Source of the DNA: Planctomycetota bacterium
GTDB taxonomy: Bacteria; Planctomycetota; MHYJ01; JACPRB01
Assembly (NCBI GenBank): GCA_016190175.1
Contig: JACPRC010000224.1
Location: 1-50,523 of the forward strand
Reading direction: 5' to 3'
DNA: 50,523 nucleotides
Every line of letters begins with the position of its first letter. Position 1 is the stretch's first letter. Positions 34,317 to 42,389 of the stretch are shown here, in pieces. The notes beneath the pieces are model-generated. The model was not told where the DNA came from. It made no database searches and saw only the letters and a list, made by a program, of their open reading frames with translations. Made by a program: the position numbers and the translations under genes.

Positions 34317-35093
34317 TCAACGCGCGGGCGCATCCGGCCGGCCGCCCCCGGGGAAGAAGGAATCGAGCTCCTCCCGCAGGGCTTCGGGGCCGTCGACGGA
34401 GGAAGCGATGACTTCCTTGAGGCACTCGTAGAGCCGCCGCCGGGCGGCGGAGAGGTGGTTGTCCACGTCGGAAGGGGCGATGTTCAGCTCCGCGGCCAGG
34501 CGGGCGTAGGTGGGCCGTTCCTCCGGCGCCGCAAGATCGTAGCGCCGGAGGGTCTCGTAGACCACGGACCGGCCTTCCGCCTCGAGCCCGCGACGCAGCC
34601 GTCCCAGCGCCTCGTCGAGCACGGTCCGGCGCCACTGCCGGTCGAGCGCCTCCTCGGGGGAGACGTTCCGGGAATCCTCGAGGATCTCGTCCGGCGCGTT
34701 CCCGAAGTCGATGGAGACGGGGCGCTGCCCGCCTCCGCGCTTGAGCCTCCGGCCCGCGCGGAGCCGGTTGAGGATGAAGTGGTCGAGGTGGGCGCGGACG
34801 AAGTTGCGGAAGCGCCCGCGGCCGGGCTCGGCGCGGTCGAGGAACGGCCCCTCGACGATCCAGGCGAAGAACTCCTGCGTGAGGTCCTCCGCCTCCTCCC
34901 GGCTCTGCCCCCACTTCAGGCGGAAGTGGGCGTAGACGGGCTTCCAGTAGAGCCGGGCGAGCGCATCGAGTCCGGCCCGGCGCGGAGCCTCGTCCCGGGA
35001 TTCCGGGTCGCCGGGTTTCAGGAGCGACCAGTGCGTGGATGGGAAGGGCGACGGCCCTCGGGTAGGCTCACCGGGCGGACGTTCTTCTGTCAT
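34317..35093 (-). CDS. ECF-type RNA polymerase sigma factor
   Basis: A 258-residue sigma factor of the group common in Planctomycetota, with the N-terminal signature FPSTHWSLL, region 2 (ALARLYWKPVYAHFRLKWG, SREEAEDLTQEFFAWIVE, RGRFRNFVRAHLDHFILNR) and region 4 (RRYDLAAPEERPTYARLAAEL, SDVDNHLSAARRRLYECLKE). It has a ~40-residue linker and no anti-sigma gene beside it. ATG 35093; the longer reading to 35270 crosses the promoter. Divergent from the pilin gene. Target promoters unknown. Confidence 0.9.
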   Translation of the reverse strand: MTEERPPGEPTRGPSPFPSTHWSLLKPGDPESRDEAPRRAGLDALARLYWKPVYAHFRLKWGQSREEAEDLTQEFFAWIVEGPFLDRAEPGRGRFRNFVRAHLDHFILNRLRAGRRLKRGGGQRPVSIDFGNAPDEILEDSRNVSPEEALDRQWRRTVLDEALGRLRRGLEAEGRSVVYETLRRYDLAAPEERPTYARLAAELNIAPSDVDNHLSAARRRLYECLKEVIASSVDGPEALREELDSFFPGGGRPDAPAR

Positions 35094-35366
35094 GGGACGG
35101 GCGGCTGGGCCGCCCTGCCCCACTATATTGGGTCGCCGCGGGATTTGCAAAGAACCGGTTGAGGGGAGGCGCGCGGCTCTTGCGGGAAGGGGGTTCAGCC
35201 TGTATGCTGTGCGGACTCGCCGGCCGGCGGCGGTGACAATTCTCGTCACGAGGCTTGCGGTTGTGGACAAAAAGTGTCGGGACGCAGGACATGGCGTATG
35301 GTTTACCGCATTTCGATGTTATCATGTTAGGAACAAAGCGGTTATAGGTGGCTATCGGCGGGCCGA
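35094..35366. other. Intergenic region between sigma factor and pilin genes
   Basis: About 400 bases without a gene between 35094 and 35495. Besides the sigma-factor promoter and the sigma-54-type promoter there is a small inverted repeat GTGAC / GTCAC (35233-35249), about 130 bases upstream of the sigma-54 site, where an activator could bind. I see no ORF of coding quality here. Confidence 0.5.
35122..35150 (-). promoter_or_regulatory. Promoter of the ECF sigma factor gene
   Basis: Minus strand: TTGCAA (35150-35145), 17-base spacer, TATAGT (35127-35122). The ~20-base leader includes a GGGCGGC / GCCGCCC hairpin (35099-35115) next to the ATG. Confidence 0.6.
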
Positions 35367-35382
35367 TGGCACATCGTTTGCG
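35367..35382 (+). promoter_or_regulatory. Sigma-54-type promoter of the pilin gene
   Basis: TGGCACATCGTTTGCG: the -24 GG (35368-35369) and -12 GC (35380-35381) are separated by exactly 10 bases as required for RpoN. Transcription would start near 35393, giving a leader of about 100 bases. RpoN control of major pilin genes is established in several other bacteria. Confidence 0.65.
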
Positions 35383-35495
35383 TAAACGATGGGTGCCGCG
35401 GCGGGGGCCGAGCGGCGGAAGGAGGCAGCGGAAGGAAGAGACTCGGGCGGATCGGGTGCGACGACAAGGGAGAAAAACTCATTTTGGAGAATCAT

Positions 35496-36236
35496 ATGCG
35501 CAAGGAAAAGGGCTTCACTCTGATCGAACTGATGATCGTGATCGCGATCATCGCCATCATCGCGGCCATCGCGATTCCGGGCCTGCTGAACTCGCAGCGC
35601 GCTTCGAACGAGCGCAACGCCAGCGGCTCGCTCAAGACGCTCGGGACGGCGCAGTCGGACTTCCGGTCGAACGACCGCGACAACAACCGGATCCAGGACT
35701 TCTGGGTGGGCGACGTCGCGGGTCTGTACTGCATCGACAACACGAACGTGCTCGCGGGCGGCGTCGCGACGCCGATCAAGCTCATCGAGGTCAGCATCGC
35801 GCTCGCCGACATCACGGTGGGCGGTCCGGGCTGCACCGTGACGCAGCCGCCGGGCAACAACTACGCCGTGGCCGCGGCGCCGACCTACGGCACGATGTCC
35901 GCGAAGGCCGGCTACTGGTACATGGCGCTGACCGCGGACCTGCAGTGGGGCGCGAACACCGGCACGGCCGGCACGTACGCCACGAACACCGGCAACACGA
36001 CCGAGGCGAAGCACAACACTTCGCGCTTCGGCGTGGCGGCGATGTACGAGTCCTACGGGTCCAGCGGAAACAAGTCGTTCATCCTCAACGAGGGGAACAC
36101 GATGTTCAAGCGGGACTTCGGCGCCGACGTCCTGGTGGTGGGCGGCGCGCCCCCGCCGACGCTGAACGTCGCCGTGTTCGACGGCAACTGGCCGCTCGAC
36201 GCGACCTTGGCCGCGAACTGGGGCAAGATGGACTAG
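35496..36236 (+). CDS. Type IV major pilin-like protein
   Basis: A 246-residue prepilin. Short leader MRKEKG, cleavage expected before Phe7, then the classic N-methylated helix FTLIELMIVIAIIAIIAAIA with Glu5. Ectodomain: LKTLGTAQSDFRSNDRDNN, DFWVGDVAGLYCIDN, GYWYMALTADL, NTSRFGVAAMYESYG, FILNEGNTMFKRDFG. ATG 35496 has GGAG at 7 bases; an in-frame TTG at 35484 overlaps that site and is rejected. Behind a sigma-54-type promoter, followed by a strong terminator and a second pilin gene. Confidence 0.93.
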   Translation: MRKEKGFTLIELMIVIAIIAIIAAIAIPGLLNSQRASNERNASGSLKTLGTAQSDFRSNDRDNNRIQDFWVGDVAGLYCIDNTNVLAGGVATPIKLIEVSIALADITVGGPGCTVTQPPGNNYAVAAAPTYGTMSAKAGYWYMALTADLQWGANTGTAGTYATNTGNTTEAKHNTSRFGVAAMYESYGSSGNKSFILNEGNTMFKRDFGADVLVVGGAPPPTLNVAVFDGNWPLDATLAANWGKMD

Positions 36237-36258
36237 CGGCAGGCCGACCTGTATGATA

Positions 36259-36293
36259 AAGGGCCCCGGCCCGAGACGGACCGGGGCCCTTTT
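36259..36293 (+). terminator. Terminator between the two pilin genes
   Basis: 11-bp stem AAGGGCCCCGG / CCGGGGCCCTT (36259-36269, 36281-36291) ending in TTTT. It ends 18 bases before the ATG of the second pilin, so the second gene would be expressed by read-through only. Confidence 0.85.
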
Positions 36294-36311
36294 CTCGTGG
36301 GGCCAGGGACG

Positions 36312-36974
36312 ATGCGCGGATTCACCCTCATCGAGTTGATGATCGTCATCGCCATCATCGCCATCATCGCCGCGATCGCGTTGCCGAATCTCCTCTCCGC
36401 GCAACTGTCGGCGAACGAGCGCAACGCCAGCATCGGGTTGAAGACGGTGGTCACGGCGAACTTCGACTTCCGCTCCAACGACCGCGACAACAACCGGCTC
36501 CAGGACTTCTGGACGGGCGACGTGTCGGGGTTCTACCGGCTCACGGATCCCGGCGGCAACCTGATCAAGCTGATCGAACTGCCGGTCGCGCAGCAGGACG
36601 GGAACCCGATGGCCCCGGGCAGCGCCGGCGGCTGGATGTCGGGGATGCTCCCTCCAACCACGCACAAGGCGGGATACTGGGTCATGTCGCTCGACCAGGA
36701 CCAGACCCCCGTTCCCCCGGTGGACTACCGCCAGATCACGGATGCGGCGATGGGAGCGGTCCACAACAACTCCCGGTTCGGCCTCATCATGTACCCGGAC
36801 TCCTACGGCACGTCCGGCCGTTCGATGTTCATCGTGAACGAGAACGGCTCGATGCTGCGGCGCGACGCCGCCGCCGAGGTGGCCGTGCCCGGGATCCCGC
36901 CCCTCCAGATCGTGCCCGCATATCGCAACTACCCCGCCAACCCCGGCGGGGTCGGCTGGGGGAAGCTGGACTGA
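36312..36974 (+). CDS. Second type IV pilin-like protein
   Basis: A 220-residue prepilin with an unusually short leader, MRG, before FTLIELMIVIAIIAIIAAIA. Ectodomain: LKTVVTANFDFRSNDRDNN, DFWTGDVSGFYRLTD, GYWVMSLDQDQT, NNSRFGLIMYPDSYG, FIVNENGSML. About as long as the first pilin but with a distinct central loop. ATG 36312 preceded by AGGGA. Probably a minor pilin, made in lower amount because of the terminator upstream. Confidence 0.9.
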   Translation: MRGFTLIELMIVIAIIAIIAAIALPNLLSAQLSANERNASIGLKTVVTANFDFRSNDRDNNRLQDFWTGDVSGFYRLTDPGGNLIKLIELPVAQQDGNPMAPGSAGGWMSGMLPPTTHKAGYWVMSLDQDQTPVPPVDYRQITDAAMGAVHNNSRFGLIMYPDSYGTSGRSMFIVNENGSMLRRDAAAEVAVPGIPPLQIVPAYRNYPANPGGVGWGKLD

Positions 36975-37004
36975 CCCGGCCGGATTCCGCACCGACACGC
37001 GGTC

Positions 37005-37976
37005 TCAACGATCCTCGAAGCAGAGCGTCTTCCAGGCCCGGGCGACGCCGGTCCCTGCGCTGAGGCAGTTCTCCTGCGCCGGCGTTCTCTCCGTGAGCGT
37101 CTCGGCGGCGAAAGCGAAGTGGCGCATCGCCGTGCGGTAGCAGCGTTCCGCCTCGCGGAGGTCGCCGCGGGTCGAGCGTTCGACCGTGCCTCGGTCGGAC
37201 CACTGGGTCGCCTCGCGCAGGTGGCGCTCCATCGTGAAGTCCGCCCAGCGCGCGAAGTCCTCGGGCAGCGGCGGCAGTTCCTCCTCCCGCTCCGCGGCGA
37301 CCGCGAGGTCGGCATGCGCCTCGGCGATCTCCCGCCACCGCTCGCGGGCGAACTCCCGCGCGCGCGGCCGGCCTGCGAGGGCGCGGTACGCCTCCGCCAG
37401 CGCGCGCACCGACTCCGCAAGCGGGGCCCTCGACGCCCCGGCAGAGAGGGACGCGCGGCGGTGTTCGTAGGCGCAGGCGGCCTCGAGCAGGAGGAGGCGG
37501 TGGACGTCGCGGTCGCCCGATTCGCAGGCCTGCAGCTCCGGCCGTCCGGCCTTGCGGCGCGCCGCGTCCGCGAGGAATGCGGCCGCCTCGGCGCGCAGCG
37601 CGGCCCCGCTGGGGGTCGTGAGGACGCGCAGGTAGGCCTCCATCGCGGCGGAGAGGAAGGGCCGCCCCGCCGGATCGGCCAGTCGCGCCTCGATGGACGC
37701 GAGGCGGGGACGGATCTCGGGATGCTCCGCCGCCAGTTCCCACACGCGCAGCGCGAAGAGCCGGGCGCAGATCCTGGCGGTCGCCGCGTCCGCATGGGCG
37801 TCGGCGCGCTCCCGGAGCGTCCCGAGGAGCCGCGCGTACTCCACCGCCGCCGCGAGGGACTTCCCCTCGCGCTCCAGCTTCTCCGCGCTCTCCAGCGACA
37901 CCGGCGGAAGAGGCCGGGGGCCGCAGGAGAATCCGCACAGGAGCAGCGAGAGCGCCGGAGCGGCGAGCCGGCCCAT
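37005..37976 (-). CDS. Lipoprotein with helical repeats
   Basis: A 323-residue protein starting MGRLAAPALSLLLCGFSCGP, a lipoprotein-type signal with candidate lipid Cys15 or Cys19. The rest is helical, Ala/Arg/Glu-rich and TPR-like (LEREGKSLAAAVEYARLLG, LREAERCYRTAMRHFAFAAE). The ATG at 37976 overlaps the pcm stop (TGATG) with GGAGG 7 bases upstream. No specific family recognised. Confidence 0.7.
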   Translation of the reverse strand: MGRLAAPALSLLLCGFSCGPRPLPPVSLESAEKLEREGKSLAAAVEYARLLGTLRERADAHADAATARICARLFALRVWELAAEHPEIRPRLASIEARLADPAGRPFLSAAMEAYLRVLTTPSGAALRAEAAAFLADAARRKAGRPELQACESGDRDVHRLLLLEAACAYEHRRASLSAGASRAPLAESVRALAEAYRALAGRPRAREFARERWREIAEAHADLAVAAEREEELPPLPEDFARWADFTMERHLREATQWSDRGTVERSTRGDLREAERCYRTAMRHFAFAAETLTERTPAQENCLSAGTGVARAWKTLCFEDR

Positions 37977-38608
37977 CACCATCCCTCCCGCCCCACCAGC
38001 TTGACGAAGACGCACGAGCAGATCCGCGTCCGCTTCACGAAACCCTCCTCCCGGCGCACGACGAACAGCTCCTGCTCGCGCTCGCCCCCGACGGGAACGA
38101 CCATGATCCCGCCCTCGCGGAGCTGGGTGAGAAGGGAGATGGGCATCTCCGGGGCGCCCGCCGTCACGAGGATCCGGTCGAAGGGCGACTCCTCGGGCCA
38201 GCCGACGGTTCCGTCCCCGGTCCGCAGGCCGGGCGCGAACCCGAGATCCGTCAGGCGCGCGCGGGCCGAGTCCGCCAGTTCCGGGATGCGCTCCACGGAC
38301 CGGACGCTCGCTCCGAGGGTGCACAGCACGGCCGTCTGGTATCCCGAGCCGGTCCCGATCTCGAGCACCTTCTCGCCCCCGCGGAGGGCGAGCGCCTCCG
38401 TCATGCAGGCGACGATGTAGGGCTGCGAGATGGTCTGACCGCTTCCGATGGGCAGGGGGCGGTCGTCGCAGGCACGGTCGGCGTACTCGGGGGGGACGAA
38501 GAGCTCGCGCGGAACGCGGCGGAGCGCCTCCAGGACGCGCGGATCGCGGACACCGCGCTCCTCGATCTGCTCGCGCACCATCCGTTCCCGGGCGGCTTCG
38601 GCATCCAT
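37976..38608 (-). CDS. pcm: Protein-L-isoaspartate O-methyltransferase
   Basis: A 210-residue AdoMet-dependent enzyme that repairs isoaspartyl residues in aged proteins. MVREQIEERGVRDPRVLEA and RVPRELFVPPEY at the N terminus, the substrate motif GSGQTISQPYIVACM, AdoMet motif VLEIGTGSGYQTAVL and FDRILVTAGAPEMP are all present. The start may be at ATG 38608 or 38581; both lie inside the 3' part of the overlapping glycosyltransferase frame. Confidence 0.95.
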   Translation of the reverse strand: MDAEAARERMVREQIEERGVRDPRVLEALRRVPRELFVPPEYADRACDDRPLPIGSGQTISQPYIVACMTEALALRGGEKVLEIGTGSGYQTAVLCTLGASVRSVERIPELADSARARLTDLGFAPGLRTGDGTVGWPEESPFDRILVTAGAPEMPISLLTQLREGGIMVVPVGGEREQELFVVRREEGFVKRTRICSCVFVKLVGREGW

Positions 38609-39258
38609 TCGTCGAACCCCAGTCCGTGCAGGGCGAGCGCCCCCAGGAAACGCGCGGCGTCCGCGGCCGGGGAGATCTTGCTCCTCTCGGACCCGTACAG
38701 GGTGGGGACGTGGACGTGCGCGATGCGCCAGCCGGCGCGAACCGCCTTCAGGAGCAATTCTACCTCCACCTCGAAGCGCCGGGAACGGATTTCCAGTCCG
38801 CGCAGCCGGGACGCGCGGTAGACCCGGAAGCCGGAGTGGACGTCCTCGAAGCGGCGGCGGGCGAGAAGGGAGACGAGGACGGAGCTGAACCCGTTCGAGA
38901 GACGGCGGTGCGCCGGCATGGGGGCGGCCCTGACGCGCCGGCCGATCACCAGGTCCGCCTGCCGGAAGGCGCCGAAGAGGGCGGGGAGCGCGTCCGGGTC
39001 ATGCTGCCCGTCGCCGTCGAGGGTCGCGATCGCTTCGAACCCGTCCGCGAGCGCGGCGCGGAGACCCGTGCGCAGCGCCTCCCCCTTCCCCCGGTTGCGT
39101 TCGTGACGGAGGACGACGGCGTCCACGCGTCCGGTGGCGTCGGTCGAGCCGTCGTCCACGACGTAGACGCGGTCCACGTGCCGGCGGACGCGTCGCACGA
39201 CGTCGGGCAGGTGACGCGCCTCATTGTACGCGGGGATGACGGCGGCGGAGGCCCGCAT
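38401..39258 (-). CDS. Family 2 glycosyltransferase with run-on C terminus
   Basis: Up to 285 residues. Residues 1-225 are a GT2 enzyme of the dolichyl-phosphate mannose synthase type: AAVIPAYNEARHLPDVV, VYVVDDGSTDAT, NRGKGEALRTGL, ATLDGDGQHDPDALP, VIGRRVRA, FEDVHSGFRVYRASRL. After GLGFDEW the frame runs another ~65 residues of low-complexity Ser/Arg/Pro sequence through the pcm coding region, a 208-base overlap, before a stop. The tail looks like a shadow of pcm rather than a real domain. Start ATG 39258. Confidence 0.8.
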   Translation of the reverse strand: MRASAAVIPAYNEARHLPDVVRRVRRHVDRVYVVDDGSTDATGRVDAVVLRHERNRGKGEALRTGLRAALADGFEAIATLDGDGQHDPDALPALFGAFRQADLVIGRRVRAAPMPAHRRLSNGFSSVLVSLLARRRFEDVHSGFRVYRASRLRGLEIRSRRFEVEVELLLKAVRAGWRIAHVHVPTLYGSERSKISPAADAARFLGALALHGLGFDEWMPKPPGNGWCASRSRSAVSAIRASWRRSAAFRASSSSPPSTPTVPATTAPCPSEAVRPSRSPTSSPA

Positions 39259-39261
39259 TCC

Positions 39262-39300
39262 CCTCGTCTCCCCGTCCCTCATCTCCCCATCTCCCCCGGT
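39262..39300. repeat. Degenerate CATCTCCCC microrepeat
   Basis: Complement of the GGGAGAT(A/G) array at the window start, about four degenerate units, placed between the glycosyltransferase gene and the palindromic repeat. Confidence 0.6.
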
Positions 39301-39303
39301 CTC

Positions 39304-39339
39304 TAACCTGCCTTATTCATGCGGGTTACGCCGCCCGCG
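39304..39339. repeat. Copy 1 of a 36-bp dispersed repeat
   Basis: Begins CTAACCTGCCTTATTCATG and ends GCCGCCCGC; 35 of 36 positions match 50397-50432. Here the second arm of the palindrome is missing or degenerate. The rest of 39340-39459 holds no recognised feature. Confidence 0.9.
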
Positions 39340-39459
39340 GGCACTCGTGCGGCGAAGCCGCCCCCTTTGTTCTCTGTTCTGTCAAAGACGCCCTCATGAC
39401 TTCCGCTCCCCCGTTGGAATCCCCGCCCCCTGTCGTGCGCTATCTTCCCGGCCTTGAGG

Positions 39460-40911
39460 CTAACTCCCCTCCTCCTCCATCCGGCTCACCTTCAGCTTGA
39501 GCGCCCGCAGGGTGTTGTCGGTGATCTTGACGTCGTCGCCGATGCGGTAGCCGACGACCCAGATGATCTTGTCCTCATCGGTGAGGATGGGGACGCGGTC
39601 GCGGACGGGCTTGGGGACCTTGTTGTCGATGAAGAACTTCTTGAGCTTCACCTTGCCGCGCGCGCCGAGCGGACTGAAGATGTCCCCGTTGCGCCGAAGC
39701 CGGAGGACGAGCGGCCCCTTCACCTTCTCGAGGTCGATCACCTCCTCCGTGTAGTCCTTGTTCCGGATGTACTCCTTCAGGCCCACGATCTTCCCCTCGA
39801 GCACCTCGGCCTCGATCTGGAGGTTCAACCTCGGGATCGCGGTCGTGCCGGGGATCTTCAGGCGCTTCTTCGTGAATTTCGGCGGAGGCGGCGGCGTCGT
39901 CGGACGGTAGATCTTGAGGACATAGGACTCGCGCCGCGCCTCGAGACCCTTGGGAAGGCGGACGGCCTTCGCGTATCCCTGCTCGCCGCAGAGGGAGATG
40001 ATCTCGAGGTAATGCTCGAAGTTGAGATTCGGCAGCCGCCCGAGGAGGGACTGGAGCGCCTTGTCGATGATGAGCGTCTGGATCGCGGGGGGCAGCTTCG
40101 CGAATTCCTCGACCGAGAGGCAGACCTCGTTCTCGCCCGAGAGCATCTTGGTGTTCTCGTATACCTCGTTGGCGATTTCGCGGAGGAGGATGTAGAAGGA
40201 GCCCGCGGTCTGGCCGAGCTTGACGAGGGACATCTTCACGCGTGGGTTGAATTCGCTCTCGATCATCGGGAACAGCTTGTGCCGGAGCTTGTTCCGGGTG
40301 ATCGACGTGTCGAAGTTCGTGAGGTCCGTGCGGTACGGGATCGACCGCTCGCGGAGGTACGACTCGATCTCGTAGCGTTCGACCTCGATGAGGGGGCGTA
40401 CGAGGAAGAGGTCGTGCTTCTTCGAGAGCAGGCGGATCGGCGGCATCCCCTTGAGCCCGCGCAGGCCCGTGCCGCGGATGATCCGGTGGAGGATCGTCTC
40501 GGCCTGGTCGTCCAGGTTGTGCGCGACGGCGATCTTCTGCGCCTTCAGCTCATAGGAGGTCTTCTTGAGCCACTCGTAGCGCAGGTCGCGGGCGGCCTCC
40601 TCCGTCGAGAGCCGCTCGCGTTCCTTCAACCCCGCCGCGTCGACCTTCACGGTGTGGAACGGGACCTGGAGCTTCCCGCAGAGGTTCCGGACGAACTCCT
40701 GGTCCTCGTCCGCCGCCTTGCCGCGCAGCCCGTGGTGGACGTGACCTGCGTGGACCTTCCACCCGAGCTGCTGGATCTCGTTCACCTCGCGCAGGAGATG
40801 GAGCATCGCGACCGAATCCGGGCCTCCCGACACGGCGCAGAGGACCGTTTCGTCCTTGCGGACGAGGTCGTATCCCTCGACCGTCAGGAACACCTTCTTG
40901 AGAAGATTCAC
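39460..40911 (-). CDS. tilS: tRNA(Ile)-lysidine synthetase
   Basis: Adds lysine to the C34 wobble base of tRNA-Ile (CAU), letting it read AUA; normally essential. 483 residues. PP-loop SGGPDS at 28-33; HVHHGLRG; VAHNLDDQAETILHRIIRGTGLRGLKGM (in parts: AHNLDDQAET, RGTGLRGL); DLTNFDTSITRNKLRHKLFP matches the family. C-terminal substrate-binding domains present (DIFSPLGARGKVKLKKFFID, VPILTDEDKIIWVVGYRI). Starts at GTG 40911, formed at the end of inverted-repeat element B. Confidence 0.94.
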   Translation of the reverse strand: MNLLKKVFLTVEGYDLVRKDETVLCAVSGGPDSVAMLHLLREVNEIQQLGWKVHAGHVHHGLRGKAADEDQEFVRNLCGKLQVPFHTVKVDAAGLKERERLSTEEAARDLRYEWLKKTSYELKAQKIAVAHNLDDQAETILHRIIRGTGLRGLKGMPPIRLLSKKHDLFLVRPLIEVERYEIESYLRERSIPYRTDLTNFDTSITRNKLRHKLFPMIESEFNPRVKMSLVKLGQTAGSFYILLREIANEVYENTKMLSGENEVCLSVEEFAKLPPAIQTLIIDKALQSLLGRLPNLNFEHYLEIISLCGEQGYAKAVRLPKGLEARRESYVLKIYRPTTPPPPPKFTKKRLKIPGTTAIPRLNLQIEAEVLEGKIVGLKEYIRNKDYTEEVIDLEKVKGPLVLRLRRNGDIFSPLGARGKVKLKKFFIDNKVPKPVRDRVPILTDEDKIIWVVGYRIGDDVKITDNTLRALKLKVSRMEEEGS

Positions 40912-41010
40912 CCCGTCGGACTCCTCATGGAACAGTCACGCGCGCGCGTCTCTCCCGGATCGTTCCGTCCCGAAACTCGTGGGTGAACCCCCGGAACGAG
41001 TCTGACGGGG
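40911..41010 (-). mobile_element. Miniature inverted-repeat element B in the tilS leader
   Basis: A 100-bp element. On the minus strand it begins CCCCGTCAGACTCG and ends GGAGTCCGACGGGG, flanked by TGAA at both ends (41011-41014, 40907-40910). The centre holds TTTCGGGACGGAACGATC, similar to elements A and C. The right flank forms the GTG start of tilS. A second stem, GTGAACCCC (40984-40992) with GGGGTTCAC (41007-41015), is nested at one end. Confidence 0.7.
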
Positions 41011-41057
41011 TTCACGGCCTCACGGTCCCCGCGGGACGCCGCGCGGCTCCCGCGAGT

Positions 41058-41063
41058 ATTATA
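41058..41063 (-). promoter_or_regulatory. -10 box upstream of element B and tilS
   Basis: Perfect TATAAT on the minus strand. Transcription would start near 41051, so element B lies wholly inside a ~140-base tilS leader. Confidence 0.5.
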
Positions 41064-41075
41064 GCCCGGACCGGT

Positions 41076-42389
41076 TCACTTGCGCCGGATATGCGAGAAG
41101 TACGGGGACTTGTCCTTGTCGTACAGGAGCCGCCCGTTGACGAACGTCTTCTCCACGAAGGTCCGATAATCGAACGGGTCGCCGTCGAGGACGATGACGT
41201 CCGCGTCCTTCCCCTCCTCGATCGAGCCGACGCGGTGCGAGACCCCGATCATCTCCGCGGCCGTGATCGTGATCGACTCCAGGGCCGTCCGCTCGTCGAG
41301 CCCTCCTCGGATCGCGAACGCGGTCTCGATGGGGAGCGTCAGCAGGTCGCGTCCCGCGATCCCGTCGAGGTCGATCGACGGGGCCAGGGGGACGACGGCG
41401 AACTTCACGCCGGCCCGGCGGAGGATCGCCGCCTGTTCGATGCTGCTCCCGTTCGGACGGTTCACGTTGCGGTCGGCGTAGACGCGGTTCCGCGGCGTGA
41501 TGAGGCAGGTCGCCCCCACGCGCGAGATTTCGTCCGGCATCGTCCACCCCTCGTCCACGTTGACGAGGACGCAGGCGAACGGGAAGTCCTCGAGGAGCTG
41601 GAGGGCCGAGCGGATGTCGTCCGCGGTGGAGGCGTCGATCCGCGCCGCGATCTCGCGCCGGAGCAGTTTGACCTCGTTGTCCACGCCGGGGTTCTGCGGG
41701 GGCTGCTCGTTGGGCTGGAGCCGGTTCTCGGCCTTCCGCTTCTCGTAGTCCCGGGTCTTGAGGATGAAGTCCCGCGCCTTCATGAACCGCTCGCGGATCT
41801 CGTGCTTCTGCGAGGCCGGGGAGTGGGTCCAGTTGGAGAGGTTGACGGCGGCGGGCTCGAGGACCGTCATCTCCGCGAGTCGGCCGTAGCTCATCTTGAC
41901 GACGGCGTTGGACTGGCCCATGGTCCCGACGCGGCCGCCCCAGAATCCGCCTCCGAAGCCGAACTCGAGGTAGGCGGTCGTGATCCCGCTCGCCAGCGCG
42001 AGCTTCACCGTCTCGGCATAGGGATCGAGGGAGTCGGAGATCTTGCCGCCGCCCCATCCGGAGAGTCCGAGCCCGCGGGCCTGCGCCGCGACGTAGCCGG
42101 GCAGCACCCGCTTCCCCTTCACGTCGAACTGCGTCGTCCTCTCCGGGAGCGGGATGCCGTGGCCGATGCGATGGATCTTGTCGTCCTTGAAGAGCACCGT
42201 GGCGCCCTTGAGCGTCCCCTTCGTGACGGTGACCACGTCGCCGCCCACGAGGGCGACGTAGACGGGCTTCTTGGGCTCGTCTTTCTTCGCCTCCGCCTTC
42301 GGCTCGTCCTTCTTCGGTTCCTCTTTCTTGGGGGTCTCCTGGCCCCAGGCGACCCCGAGCAGCAGCGCGAACGCGGCGATGCGGATCAC
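41076..42389 (-). CDS. Secreted amidohydrolase-family protein 1, lacking the HxH motif
   Basis: A 437-residue protein. Signal peptide MIRIAAFALLLGVAWGQ, then a Lys/Glu/Pro linker (KKEEPKKDEPKAEAKKDEPKK), then an amidohydrolase fold: N-terminal beta domain (ALVGGDVVTVTKGTLKGATVL), and C-terminal LTLPIETAFAIRGG, MIGVSHRVGSIEEGKDADVI. The metal-binding HxH after the first strand is missing: LPGYVAAQARGLG replaces the DLHCH of paralogues, so hydrolysis is doubtful. Starts at GTG 42389 at the edge of element C; an ATG at 42492 is in frame. Confidence 0.82.
   Translation of the reverse strand: MIRIAAFALLLGVAWGQETPKKEEPKKDEPKAEAKKDEPKKPVYVALVGGDVVTVTKGTLKGATVLFKDDKIHRIGHGIPLPERTTQFDVKGKRVLPGYVAAQARGLGLSGWGGGKISDSLDPYAETVKLALASGITTAYLEFGFGGGFWGGRVGTMGQSNAVVKMSYGRLAEMTVLEPAAVNLSNWTHSPASQKHEIRERFMKARDFILKTRDYEKRKAENRLQPNEQPPQNPGVDNEVKLLRREIAARIDASTADDIRSALQLLEDFPFACVLVNVDEGWTMPDEISRVGATCLITPRNRVYADRNVNRPNGSSIEQAAILRRAGVKFAVVPLAPSIDLDGIAGRDLLTLPIETAFAIRGGLDERTALESITITAAEMIGVSHRVGSIEEGKDADVIVLDGDPFDYRTFVEKTFVNGRLLYDKDKSPYFSHIRRK

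Noticed and set aside
34270-34914. 214-codon frame overlapping the ECF sigma factor
   Set aside because: Out-of-frame Arg/Pro-rich shadow of the sigma factor.
35094-35495. Small plus-strand frame in the pilin leader
   Set aside because: No ribosome site or motif; the sequence is better explained by promoters and leader.
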